From Apus apus (taxonomy: Eukaryota > Chordata > Aves > Apodiformes > Apodidae), in assembly GCF_020740795.1 (NCBI RefSeq), contig NC_067287.1, positions 33,783,501 to 33,847,500 on the forward strand: a stretch of DNA of 64,000 bases. The letters are read 5' to 3'. Under the pieces are notes generated by a model. It searched no databases, was not told the DNA's origin, and saw only the letters and a program-made list of their open reading frames with translations. The position numbers and the translations under genes are program-made. Positions 49,271 through 61,000 of the stretch are shown piece by piece; position 1 is the stretch's first letter, and each line of letters starts with the position of its first letter.

Positions 49271-49421
49271 CCCCCCCCTAGGCAGCCTGTTCCAATGCCT
49301 CACCACTCTTTCTGTGACTAGAAGGGCAGGATCACCTCCCTGGTCCTGCTGTTCACACTCTTCCTGATGCAGGCCAGGATGGTGTTGGCCTTCTTGGCCA
49401 CCTGGGCACACTGCTGGCTAT
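49271..49421 (-). mobile_element. CR1 LINE fragment with internal deletion
   Basis: Minus-strand CR1. The right part reads as the reverse complement of the AGCCAGCAGTGTGCCCAGGT...ATCCTGGCCTGCATCAGG block, matching the start of the copy at 47,137. At about 49,318 it jumps to the block coding ERVVRHWNRLPRG, which in the 47-kb copy lies about 340 bp further on. The intervening ORF2 segment and the whole 3' tail are missing, and the left edge is a C8 run. The copy has been both internally deleted and 3'-truncated, which is unusual for CR1. Confidence 0.88.
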
Positions 49422-49581
49422 ATCTAAACATATACATCCCTTATGTTTACAGTATGGTATGGAATACTTACAGGAGATGTTTCAGTTCTTTGCAAGGATT
49501 GAGATGCTTGTTTTCTCAGCAGAAGCCTAGGCAATAGCTCCGTTCCTTAATCAGATCTTGAAATGCTTGCATTCATTTCAA

Positions 49582-49652
49582 CATTTCTCATAACTCTGTG
49601 GTTACTACATTTATCATAACTGTGGTTACTTCATTTGTCATAACTCTGTGGT
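49582..49652. repeat. Three-copy minisatellite, about 24-26 bp unit
   Basis: Three imperfect tandem units begin at 49,582, 49,608 and 49,632. They share CATTT-TCATAAC-TGTGGT, and the middle unit lacks the CT in AACTCTGTGG. The array is short and probably arose by local duplication. Confidence 0.85.
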
Positions 49653-52600
49653 CCAGCTCTGAAACTGCAGTTAGCAGGTATTCGCCTCATGTGATGGTAG
49701 AGTCATCTTCCTTCCTTCTTTGTTTTATTGTACATTCCATATGTATTTCTTTTCATCTGTCTCTTTATTCTGCACTCACTCCATCATGGAAGATGGCTGT
49801 GCTATGCTCCACAGTAGTCCCAAAATTTACTTCCTTCTGGGAGGTGCTGCAATTGTTGAGGATTTTATTTTATTTTTTTTTAGGAGGAAAAGGGGCAGAA
49901 TTGCATGCTTTGAGAAAAGGTCAGTGAGGGTGCATTCATTTCTGAGCTGGAGGCTAGTCCAGCAGTCCAAGGGCTTTAAGGTTTCTGAAGAAACACTTTT
50001 TTGGAAACTGAACTGAAGGATCTTGTCAAGGAGCAGTGGACAAAAAGATGTAAAAACCATTTTATTTTTTTTCTAAATATAATTAGTTTACTGAGGGAGT
50101 AACCGCCTTGTCCTGAGTGCCAACCATTTCTGAGACTGACACAGAAACTAGAATGTCATTGTCATTAAATGTAAAATAAACCTGAGCTTAATTAAGGCAT
50201 CATTGTGTGACTGTGGCTTATGGTAAGATCTCTTTTTGGCTGCTGTGTTTCCAGGGATTGTTTTCCTGAAAGTACCTGTAGTGACCTCCATTTGCTGCCA
50301 TTGAAGTTGATGGGCAGCAACCACAGATTGCATCCATAATGTGTGCTTTACAGAATGCAAGGCCAAACATACTTCAGGGATCTCAAGCCTGAGCTGGAGC
50401 ATGTGTGTGAGGGTACAGTTTCTCTGATCTCGGTACTACCTAGTGATTTTTTTAGTTGGCTTCTGCTGTCTGCCCCACTTTTAAATACTGTTGATATAGC
50501 TGCATTACGGAGGGAGAGCTTAGCTTATAAGTTTTCCTTGGTCCTATTTTCTTTTTGCATAAATTAAGTCATAAAGGGTGAACTGTGCAGTTATTCATAT
50601 GAAAAACTTCCTTTAAAAAGAAAACCAACAAATAAACCAAAACCAGAACAAACAGAACAGCTGCCCTGCTTCAGTGCTGTCATTGTTATGATAAGGCAAC
50701 AATAAAATTCTTCTTTATTAATGTTATTATCATCTGATGATATGAACATTCTGGTAGTAGAAGCTGTTAAACTATCTTTTTAATAACAGCCTGCAGCCTT
50801 TTAGACCCAAGTTATGGGCTGTTTACTTAACAGAAGACAAACTGGGGGGAAAGTAATGGGAAGCTGACCTTTTGGGGGCTTTACTACCTTTTTAATAACA
50901 TTTTTTGACATCTTGAACATAGAACTACTCTCCTTTAAAAAATATAATGACTGTTAAAGAAAATTACAATGCAAAGAAGGGAGGAGGCAAGCAAAATAGT
51001 GTTTTGATACTGATCTTGAATGAAAGGAATTTACCTTTCACTGTGGAATCTCATTGCATATATTCCCTTTGCATTGTTTTGAATAGCATGTGTGTAGCAG
51101 GAGATGAAGCATGTAGGTGATAACATGACAGGTTGTATGGTCAGTTCTGTGATTTGTAATGACCTTTCCCTGTTAGGCAACTTTGTGAATGTGTCTGGTG
51201 TTACACACTTTAAAAACCAGAACACAAACCCCACTGGAATTGAAATTATTAGGTTTGGATTGAGGACGAGGAAGTGAAGACACTGGGAAAGCATGTGTGT
51301 TTTGTGGTGGGTTTTTTTTTTGTACCACGTAGGAATAAAAAAGGCTTCTGACAGTAATTTTGTAGCTCGGATTGCTTGAAGGCCGAGTGTCTCGCATACT
51401 TGATTCCTAGTCAAATTCTGGAAATTAATGTTTGGAGTGAAGATGCAGCTTCAGGCACATGGTAGAAGGTGGCAGTGGTGGTTCACTTCTCTGGTGTTTG
51501 TGTTTGACTCAAAGCCACATGTCACAGAAGGATCAATAGTGCGTATTCTGGTGGACCTTAATTGTCAATATTAGGTCTAATTCTTTGCAGTGTGCCCTTT
51601 GCTAATGACTTCTGCTTTCAGAGGTTACTGTTGTGTTAAATGGTTCCTCAAGGTTATGGACAGAGATGGCCAAAAACTGATTAAAAACACAGAAATGAGT
51701 GGTGAAGGCAGCTCTTGCGTGTCTTGAGTAGCATAAAAAATTGTAGTAAATGAGACTGTCACTTTCATCTAGTTTAAAAAATCTGTACTTCCTGGGCCAC
51801 CAGCCAAGGACTCTTGAATTTCAGAATAATTTGGCAACTTGATGTACAATAGGCACTATGTTGACACATGCTGCTGGATTGCTTCTTTAATGAAAAGAGT
51901 GCATTTTTCAACCTGTTACCTCAGCTCTTCTGGACCTCAGTCTGGTAATGGAAAACGGGCAAGATTAGCATTACTCAGTCACAGCTACCTTGAAAATATT
52001 TAAAGTGTACTTTTCACAGTGAAAATGTTCTTGTTGCTAGAAATACTTAATTCAGGGTTGGGATTTTTTTTTTGCTTATACTGTAAATAATGTCAATTAA
52101 TGCAAACTTGTGTTTTAATTTCTGTGAAGGAACCTATCTGAGAAATTATTCCTCATGAAACACAAAGTGAACTTTTAAGTATGGAAATTACGGGTTTTGT
52201 CTTCAGTGTATAATCTCTCTTAGGTTTTACTAGATTAGGGTATGTATTTTCCATGTATTTTTTCCTATTGTATGGTGGTTTCTCCCCATAGCCCATCTTT
52301 AAATGGCTGTAATTAGTCTCATAGAAAGATATTATTTTGAAGTGCAGCTAAAGTGATTTCTAATTAATTAAATGAAGTAATGTTTTTCACATTAAGACTG
52401 TAAGTGAGCAGCTGATAACTTTTAAATGTAGTCAGGTATGTTACAGGAGGAGTTTTCTTAAGAGCTAGGTTGTCATGAACAAGGAATTGCCTTCATAAAC
52501 TTGAAATAAAGTCTAGTCCGCTTTTGTTGAAGGTAGTTGTTGGAAAGGTGAGATGATAATCCCTCTAATAAGGACATGGTACGTTGCCATGAGCCATGCC

Positions 52601-55600
52601 AAAGTGAACTGTTGTCCTACTGTTAATATACAGCACTGAGACCTTCTCAGCTTGGGTTTTTGTTGTTTTATAAAGAGGAAATACTTTTGCCTAAATATGA
52701 CACAATGTTCCCTTTTAAGTGGTAGAGGGCTTTATCCACCTAGACTTGATTCCATGGTCATTACCTTTGTGTATTTTAGTCAACTTTTTTGTTTCCTTTT
52801 TCTATTAAATACGTGTTAAAGGATATTTTCTTCAACTGCTAAGTAACATCAGTATTAAAACAGCTAACCTAATGAAAGGAAGTATATTTGTGTGACTACA
52901 GCTTCCTAAAAACTGTCCTGTGAAGAAAAAAATTCTGAAACTAACTTGTAGTTTGCATTCAGATTTGCTAAACAATGAACTAGCTGGTTTAATGGGTGAC
53001 GGCTTTGGTCTTAAAGGGGAAGATTTTAACTCTACGACTCAGCAGCTGTCCATCTTCCTCCTAGCACTTGCTTCAATATATAGGAATATGAAAATTTGAA
53101 TTCAAACCGTTTCGTTACTAGATTTGACAATTGAAAATGTTCGGGTTCACTGGGGAGCTCTGGGCTCTGAGGTTTGAACTGGGAGGTGAGATTGTGAGTG
53201 GATACTTGCAGATGTCAACTTAGCTCTTGGTTTAGAAAGCTGTTTTTATCGGTCAGTAGCTACTTTGGATACATCTGGCAATTATGATGGTAGTTTTAGA
53301 CTCTAGAGATTGACTCTAGAGCACGTCTTCAGTACATTACACAAGAAGATGGCAACATACCTGGCAACCAGTACAAGCAAAAATAATTTTTAGTTTTGTA
53401 GAATTTATTTTTCACCTTTTTATTTTTGCCAACTTTTCTCTGAAAGACATCCATTTTCCAGTTGACGACTTAATCTTGTAAACATGCTAATGGAGTAAAC
53501 ATGAAGGAAAGTAGTTTTATAGAGTAAGGAAAGAAATTAGTCTGGGATTTCATTTTTGGCTGCTGGGTTTAATCTAGAGCAATGTAAATGGCTGATGAGT
53601 GATGCTGTGGGAGGGAAGGGGAAAGGTCAGTTTTAAACAAGTTCATACTGCATAGCTGGTTCACAATGATATCTTACTAGGTATTCCATAGGAAGTGTTA
53701 GGAATGTTTTAAATCCACCACCTAATCTGTCTGTGCTTGTTTTAAACAACAGATTAACTGAAACTATCGGTATAGCACTGTGTATATAGCAAGGTAGTTG
53801 TCTTCAGTGTCTTAGTGTATTAAAAAGACTTGCCTTTTCCCTTCCTTTTCTCCCAAGCTTTCAAAATTAAATTTCGCTTGCATCCTATTAGGGTAGAGCT
53901 CTTCAAAATAAAATATGAATGTCTGGAGATACATATATATTTTTAAATGAAATGTCAGGTAATGTTTACAAACACTTGAGCAGGTATGGGTTGGGGTTTG
54001 GTTTTTTTCCTTTCTTAGAGTGGTCATGACATTGGATAGTTAAGCTATAATAATACCTCTCCTGGCTGTTTTTTTCAACACGACTTTTGGAAGCCGGGTT
54101 TAAATTATTTAAACAGTTGATTTCCAAGCTACCAGCCCACTTGTGAGTATGTTGCCAGAGGTTTTGGAGTTGTTCTCGTTCACTTAACACTGTCCCACAT
54201 TCACTTTTATGCTGGTGGGTTGATTTGACTTGTGTTAAGTATCTGTCCTTCTTTCAGATCATCTTCCACAGTGCCCAGTAATGTGGGTGATTCTGCTGGA
54301 ACAGCTGGGTATTCCCTGAATTTGAATTCCTATTTGAATTCCTATAGTAATTTACATATTTAAAAAAAATTTGGATGCTTTAGTGAAATGTGCCTGCTTG
54401 GTTTTCTCAGAGCTGTAAAAAGAAACGGAAAAAAAACTGTTCTGAAAAACACGTTTAAAAAGAAAAAATGAGGAACAACCTTAACTTTAATAATTTCTTA
54501 CGTTTATCAGAGTTGGAAAATATAGACAGGAAAAGCACAAACAGTTGACCAATTCTATCTTTAAACCTATAAATTAAACTTGCTAATGAAGTCCAAGGTA
54601 AGTCAACAAAGCTTTGCAAGTGTGTTGAGTTCTGTGAACAAAAACTCTTCAAAAATATTAGATTAATAAGAATTTTACATGACTGCAGTGAGTGATAACA
54701 CGTCACAAAATCCTGCAAAGTAAACTTAAAAAAGTGCACAGATAAACTGACCAGACCTATTGATTTATTTGATCCGCAGGAAGTTGTCTCATGTGAAATG
54801 TGTTATCTATAGACACACATGATTAGAAAAGCATGTTTTTCTATCAGTCAGAGGAGCTTAGCTTGGTTGACTGAACTTGTTGCTTACAATTAGACTGGAA
54901 ATGTCCTGAAGGGTACTGGTGAGGTGAGTGAGGCTGGGTAGATCCATGTCTGCATCATCACATTTGCAGTAAGTTGTATTCATAGGAAGTTGGAGAGTGC
55001 TTACGTGCTAAGCTGCTCATCTGTGAACACAATTTGCTTCCTCTATTTTTTTGCAGTACCCAAACTTTACTACTTAAGATTTTGGCAGAGCTGTTCATGT
55101 ACTTTGTGTTTGTGTAGACAGTGCACTCATTGGCTTTGCTAGATCAGCTATTCACAGAGCAAGGGTGGACAAATGTTATATTCCATGAAGATGAGGAGAA
55201 CTGGGTGAACATCATATTTCTGATTTACAGAACATGGAATAAATGATGTCATGCTGAGCAAAATCAAGAATTAGTTGTGATCCAATAAATACTCAAATAC
55301 TAAATGATGTATTTCATATGAAAACATACGAGAAATGTGCCTTTTTACAGAATGATTTGAGCAAAACAGGCCAATTGTTTGCCTGTATTCATGAAGATGT
55401 CTTTTGGAATAGAAAGCATTTGTCCTACTCTGAAATTTGTCCTTAGCAAGACATTTGAACATAGTACATCTGCCACTTCTGTATTGGTCACTTAACCAGC
55501 ACTAGTATGGTGAAGGAAGTAAAAAAATCTTTCAAGTGGGAATTTTCTGCGCTCTTGCACAGTAAACTTTGTGTTGATCTGAGGCAACCTCAGAGTCCTC

Positions 55601-57598
55601 GTATCTGTCAACAAATCTGCATATTTGCTGTACAACTGCTATAGGTGTTGCAGTTAGAAAAGCTTTCAGATGACCTGTGATGGCGGTTGTTAATCAAATT
55701 ATGTGACTGGGTAACTGGCTCATTAACTGAGCCAAAGCTGCAGTGCAAAAAACTGTGCTGTAAAGCACTTGTGTTTCACCTTGACACTAGTGGAATGGAA
55801 CTGCAGTTACGAGTGGAAGGAAAAGGAAGGAACTGATGTTGGTTGGTTTGGTTTATATCCTTCCTACCCCTGCTCCCCCATGTCTTGTCTTTATTGTGAG
55901 GATGAGGGGAAGAAGGAATGTGAACGTAGAGGTAATATAACAGCCAGAAACTCTTTAAAGTCAAAAAGCTGCTAAGCACTAATCCTAGCTGTTCTTGGCT
56001 AGGAAAAGGAAAATAAAGGGTTGCTTCATTTACTAGATGGAACCACAGTGATTCTGTATGGGTTTTTTTGCTACACATAAGGAATTAACTTTGGAAGGTT
56101 GTTCATGATGTCATGCCTGGATTGTCAAGGTTAAGGGAAATTCAATCCAAATCAACTTTTCAGACTGAGGTTTTAAATCCAGGTGATGCTGGTATGCTTA
56201 GAGTAAAAACTTTTGGCAAAATAATAGAGTTAATCTGTACCTGGTTTTGTTGCAATTTTACAATCACAGTGTAATTAACGTAATCTCTGTTCCTTGGTAC
56301 AGTTTCTTCATGTTCTCTGCTAGTGGTCTGACCGTTGTTTGGAAACTTCTCATCTGTTGTCTTACAGTGTTGTCTTCTGGTTTGGAGCATGTGGTTTCTC
56401 TGTTGTATCATGTCTTGTGTTCTGTACCAGTGCCTAACATAAGCTTTTCAACTCAAAGTTGAGTGCTTGAATGTGTGCATGTAATGGCAGTGAAAAGGTT
56501 AATGCTACCCAGTGATTTTTCCTGCTTACTGCGTTACCAGTACATGAGTGAGTCAGAATTGCTGAATAATGGTTGAAACGGATCCTGCAAAGAATGAGGA
56601 TCAGCATCATCTCCCTGAACAGGAAACCAATGTAGAGAAGAAAAAAAGTCTGTACAGCCATAGTAGGAGGAAGGATGATTTGTTCATGAGTTAAACAAAA
56701 CAAGGAAGATGGAGAGGTTTTCAAGAGTGTGAACACCCTTAATGGCAGCTTGTATAAACTGTGGTAGAGTGGCTGGAAAATTAAATGAGTTGCTCCCAGC
56801 CCTATATGCTGAGCAGCTATGCCCACATTTAAGTCAGAGTACGGAGGACTTTTTGTGAGAAATGTCAGTAACAACACAAGTTTACTTTTTTGTATTATTT
56901 TGAGTTTAAAAATACAAATGCTTTCCTTTTTTAAAAAATAAAACCCAACCCCGTGCCATGAAAACTGTGAGTCCACAGACAGGCTTGATTTTATCTCACT
57001 CTGGATTTTTATCTCTCTCACAAGTCTTAAGTTCCATGCTTTAAGCACAGAACAACATTTACAAAATAGATCTGACCTTGAAGATTTATTTTTTTTGTAG
57101 AATTTCTGTAGAAATTTTTTTCTGTAGATTTTTTTATTTATATCTGTAGATTTTAAACTGGATTTTTTTCAGTGTGGTCTTAAATATTCCCATTAATGAA
57201 AATATGAAAAGTGAATACTTACACATTATGGAAACTATTCTGCATGCTACAAACTACTTTTTATTTTGTTAGTCTTAATGAACATTCCTTAAAACTATTA
57301 CTTTCTTGGTTCTCTATGTCTCATTTGCCTTAAGTTAGCTAAATCAATTATACATGTCTTAATCTTTGAAATAAGCTATAAAGATGCAGTTTCCACAGGT
57401 ATGGCATTTTTATCTTCATTTTTCAAAGATAATACCTAGACGTTTTTGTTACCATGGGTTCTCCAAATGTACATCTTTAACTGTTTCTCTGCCTCTGTTT
57501 TCCCCTAACCTCACCTTAAATGAAATATGAATGTCTGTTTTTTTTTGAACTGGCAACTGAGAAACATAAGTTGTAAATGTATTTACATTTCCATCCAG
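49653..57598. other. Presumed intron, no exon recognised
   Basis: About 8 kb of T-rich sequence with poly-T runs. A small tandem duplication of TTTGAATTCCTA lies at 54,321-54,344, and four spaced copies of TGTAGA(A/T) at 57,096-57,152. A strong acceptor-like tract ends at 55,056, but the sequence after it has stops in every frame. A 204-codon minus-strand frame at 56,434-57,048 is open but matches nothing I know. Confidence 0.5.
54321..54344. repeat. Two-copy tandem repeat, 12-bp unit
   Basis: Perfect tandem duplication of TTTGAATTCCTA, each copy containing an EcoRI-type palindrome. It is a minor slippage product. Confidence 0.8.
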
Positions 57599-57639
57599 GA
57601 AGCCTGTTCGTCTGTTCACCGTGACCTACCTCCTTACCT
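57599..57639 (+). other. Candidate short exon (41 bp)
   Basis: The acceptor ATTTACATTTCCATCCAG precedes 41 bases that end at a consensus donor CCT|GTAAGTGTG. One frame gives EACSSVHRDLPPYL. The surrounding 170 bp carry several CpGs (57,609; 57,620; 57,662; 57,685; 57,698; 57,766), which is unusual in this AT-rich stretch and could mean constraint. Orientation agrees with the CpG-island gene. Protein identity is unknown, and the exon could be untranslated or a decoy. Confidence 0.25.
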
Positions 57640-57785
57640 GTAAGTGTGAAAGTTCTAGCAAGCGAAGTGAAGCCAGTGCATTAGTCGTGTTTTCCCTCGG
57701 ATAAAAACATGAGAGATATTTTGTAGGTCCTTACTTGAAGTTACTGAAAAGTTATTTAAAATAGGACACGCCGTTCACCCATTTT

Positions 57786-58082
57786 TTATTGGAAGAATAA
57801 TTTCTTGACTCTTGCCCTACTGTCTCCTGCTTTCCTTAAACTGCCAGTCTTGTCATTAGCAGCAAACTCAAGCATGGATGCATGAATGTTGGAGTAAAAA
57901 ATAGTACTAGAGGGGTTATCCCCAAGGACAAGGGTAGTTGCTGTCATTAATAGGACTATCAAAGATGTTATGATTAAAAATGATCGTATTACTAGTACCA
58001 TCCTCATAAAATTTAACTTAAGAGTCTGGATGCCAGCACTGCAATAAAAATCGGGTATGGTAAAGGAAAGGCAATTCCTCAT
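57786..58082 (-). other. Small minus-strand open frame, signal-anchor-like
   Basis: A 98-codon frame reads through a hydrophobic segment (LIITSLIVLLMTATTLVLG, about residues 36-54) and then a polar tail with basic residues (GSLRKAGDSRARVKKLFFQ). The first inner ATGs would give a short type-II-like membrane peptide. On the minus strand the stop is embedded in AATAAA, a polyadenylation-like signal, and an acceptor-like ATTTTTATTGCAG lies upstream inside the frame. No family is recognised. Mitochondrial origin was considered and not supported. Chance remains the default explanation. Confidence 0.2.
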
Positions 58083-61000
58083 CTGAATGACAAGCCTTGG
58101 ATGTTTATCATAGCATACCTGGCTTTGAAGAGAGGCGAGGCGAAGACCTACTCCTACATCTGTTTAAAGCTCTTTTTATGTAATTGGCTGATGGCACCAT
58201 GGCCATGGAACCAAGGCTGTCAGCCTGGCTGTCAAAGCCTGCTTCAAGCTCTACAGGCAGGTTGGATGGAGAGCTTGCATCTCCTCTGTGCCCAACTACA
58301 TGTTTGCTCCCTGCTGCCTCCTCCTCCCTCTATGAGCCTTTCTTCACATAAGTCTAAACAAAATGCCTTTTAAGCCAGCCATTCCTTGTATGCTGGGGAG
58401 CAGGAATATGTATTACCTGGCTCCAGCTTCACTGATCAGTGGAAAATATGTCAGACTTGATGGGAGATAGGATCCCTGTTCTGTGAGACCTTTAAGTGGT
58501 GGTGGCCCAAGGGAGAAGCTAGCAGGGAGGGCAAGCTTTGTGCTGCTGGATTAGTGTAGACAGCAGTCAGGGCAGGGAGATCTCCAGCAGGATCACAGAG
58601 CTGTTGCTGGGCCCATGGAGTTGTTACAGCTAGATGAAGTGTTCCAAGAAGAAATCCTGAGCCAAATTTGGATCAGTTTGGAGTGGTTAAAATCTTTATC
58701 CTTAGCCCTTCCCTGGGTATTCTCAACACAGCTTGCTGAAGCACTGCTGACCTCTGTCAGCTGTGGCTCTGAGGCCTCCTGAGATGCCACGTCTGTGGTG
58801 TGGAGGAGTTGAACTTCATTCAAAACTCGATTTTAATATGGATGATGATGGTGATGGGGGCAATATAGGGTACTTCATCCAGCTTAGGGAGGAAAAAAGA
58901 ATGCTTTTTCTCTGATGCTTGAACTGAGTCTGGTTTGAGCCAAAAATGCCTCACTTCATAACTTAAATAGGGTAACTGAAATTCTCTGTCATTCCCCCCA
59001 GAGCTCACCAGTACCTGAAAGAGACAATTCCTGTTTAGCTTTTACTAGAAATGGAAATGTGCAGGTTTGGAGAAAGAATACTGATGTTACTGTAGAGAAA
59101 TAGGCTTAGTGACCCAACCTGTACAAGAGAGTGAGTAAATGCCAAGCATCTCACCTGTGCACCTCAACACCTTTATTGCCTAAAACGAATTCTCATCAAA
59201 GTCTAGCTGCCCTAAACATGCCTGTTTTGTTTTATGCAATCTTACTAAAAGCTTTGTTAAGAGTTTGGAGTTGCAGAGTCTGTTTACTTTATTAGGAACT
59301 GAGACTGAGGGGGCAGAGGTTGTCTGAGGCATCTCACTTGCTGGTTTTAAATATAGCCACAGCTTTTGGAGTCCTTCCAGCCTTACAGGAATTATTGAAA
59401 ATCAATTCTGTTATCTTCAGATGACTCTCTTAATTTGTACTGTAAAGATTTTGTTTTAATCAAGAGCTTTCTGAGTCATGATAGGGGAGGGAAAGGATTG
59501 CATCAGTCTTGTGCTACGATTAGTCTAGTCTTGTTTGTGTTTTTTTTTTTCCAAACATAAACTAGAGGCAGTTGTGGCTGTTAGGTCCTCATCCTAAGAC
59601 TGTTGACACTTACTGATGTACTATATGTAGTGTTGTTATTCTTCATGTTCTTGGACAGAATCTTGTACCTAGAGTTCAGTATGGGATACCTTCTTGGATG
59701 TTGTATTTCTGACTCTTTACATGTTGCTCAGATTTTTATTTCCTCCCTTTTTTCATAGAAACCTATGTTTTAAGTGGAAGCCAAGCAAACAAAAAAAATA
59801 AATACTTCTATTTTGCAAGTTGAAAATCTTAAATTCTTTTTGTATATGAAAACTTTTTTATAAAAACAAATAATGTTCAAAATGGTGACCTTGAGATTTC
59901 AAACTATTTTTGGAGAGTCCTGAAAGCTGTGACTGCACTGGTGATCTTGGCCTGCTTCAGCTTTCTAGGGTGAACCTCAGTCCTGGGCATACTGCACATC
60001 CTGGAATTCAAAAGCTGTTGAGCAACTCAGTAGGCAAGCAGCAAATGTGGTTCTTTCAGGCTTGCTTGCTGTTGGTTAGCATATCATCAAAACCTAATTT
60101 TTTTTTTATATTTCTGTCACAGTCTCTTTGGATCTCCCAATATTTGCCAGACGATGTGCTCTGTAAAATTTATTTCATGAACTCACTGGGTTTGAAAAAA
60201 CCCACCCCACAACCTTACTAATGAAACAAGGGCTCAGTCCCCTTCCTCCAGGCCAGTCCAGCACACGAGTGCTCCAGTTGATGACTGGGTCAGTTCACAA
60301 GTTCACTGTGTGTACTCGAGTCACATGTGTGCCCATGAGCTGAGGAGAAGGATGCTCATCCTACTTCCTCTCCTGCAGCACAGACATCCCCTGCACTGTG
60401 TTGGGAGCACCAGAGCCTCAGCAGTGTGACTGCTGCTGATCTGCTTCAAAAGCTGTTTTGGGTAAACTGGCCTGTTTTTATAGCTTCAATGTAGAAAGGC
60501 CCTTCCTCTTCCTGGCCCCTGCATCCTGTGCACATGTTGCTCTGACACGTGAGCACATTTGAGAGTCCAAGTATAAAAATATTTTCCATTTGATATCATT
60601 ACATGAGAAGATCCTCTGATCTGCTAGAACACTAGGGTTCAGTGAAGGTAGTTATTCTCAAAGAGGATTATATTTCATTTCTGGAATAAAATTATCAGAG
60701 CAACACAATGCTCTGTTTTTAAATTCTAGTATTAGTGACATGATTTTTTAGTCTTAACAGCTGCAGTTGTGTTTAATAAGATTGCATTAACCCAGTAATA
60801 TATAGTGAATAGTGATAGTGGCAAATGGGGATAGAATAACAAAACTGGAGGCATTGTGATGGAAGTATACATATGAAGTGATCGTTTTGTCTCCTGTGTG
60901 TTGGTTTAATTAGTTAGAAGCTCTTACAAGTAGTGCTATGCAACAGTGAATGAAACAGTAAAAAAAACCCCAAAAAACAGGAAAAACACAACAACAAAAG

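Noticed and set aside
55032..55260. Exon after a strong acceptor tract ending at 55,056
   Set aside because: The best frame is interrupted by a TAG after about 20 codons and no good donor precedes it; probably a decoy acceptor in T-rich DNA.
57786..58082. Nuclear copy of mitochondrial DNA
   Set aside because: I could not match the translation or base pattern to any bird mitochondrial gene.
60094..60221. Exon after the T-rich acceptor ending at 60,122
   Set aside because: The frame stays open for about 32 codons but has no consensus donor and no recognised homology.
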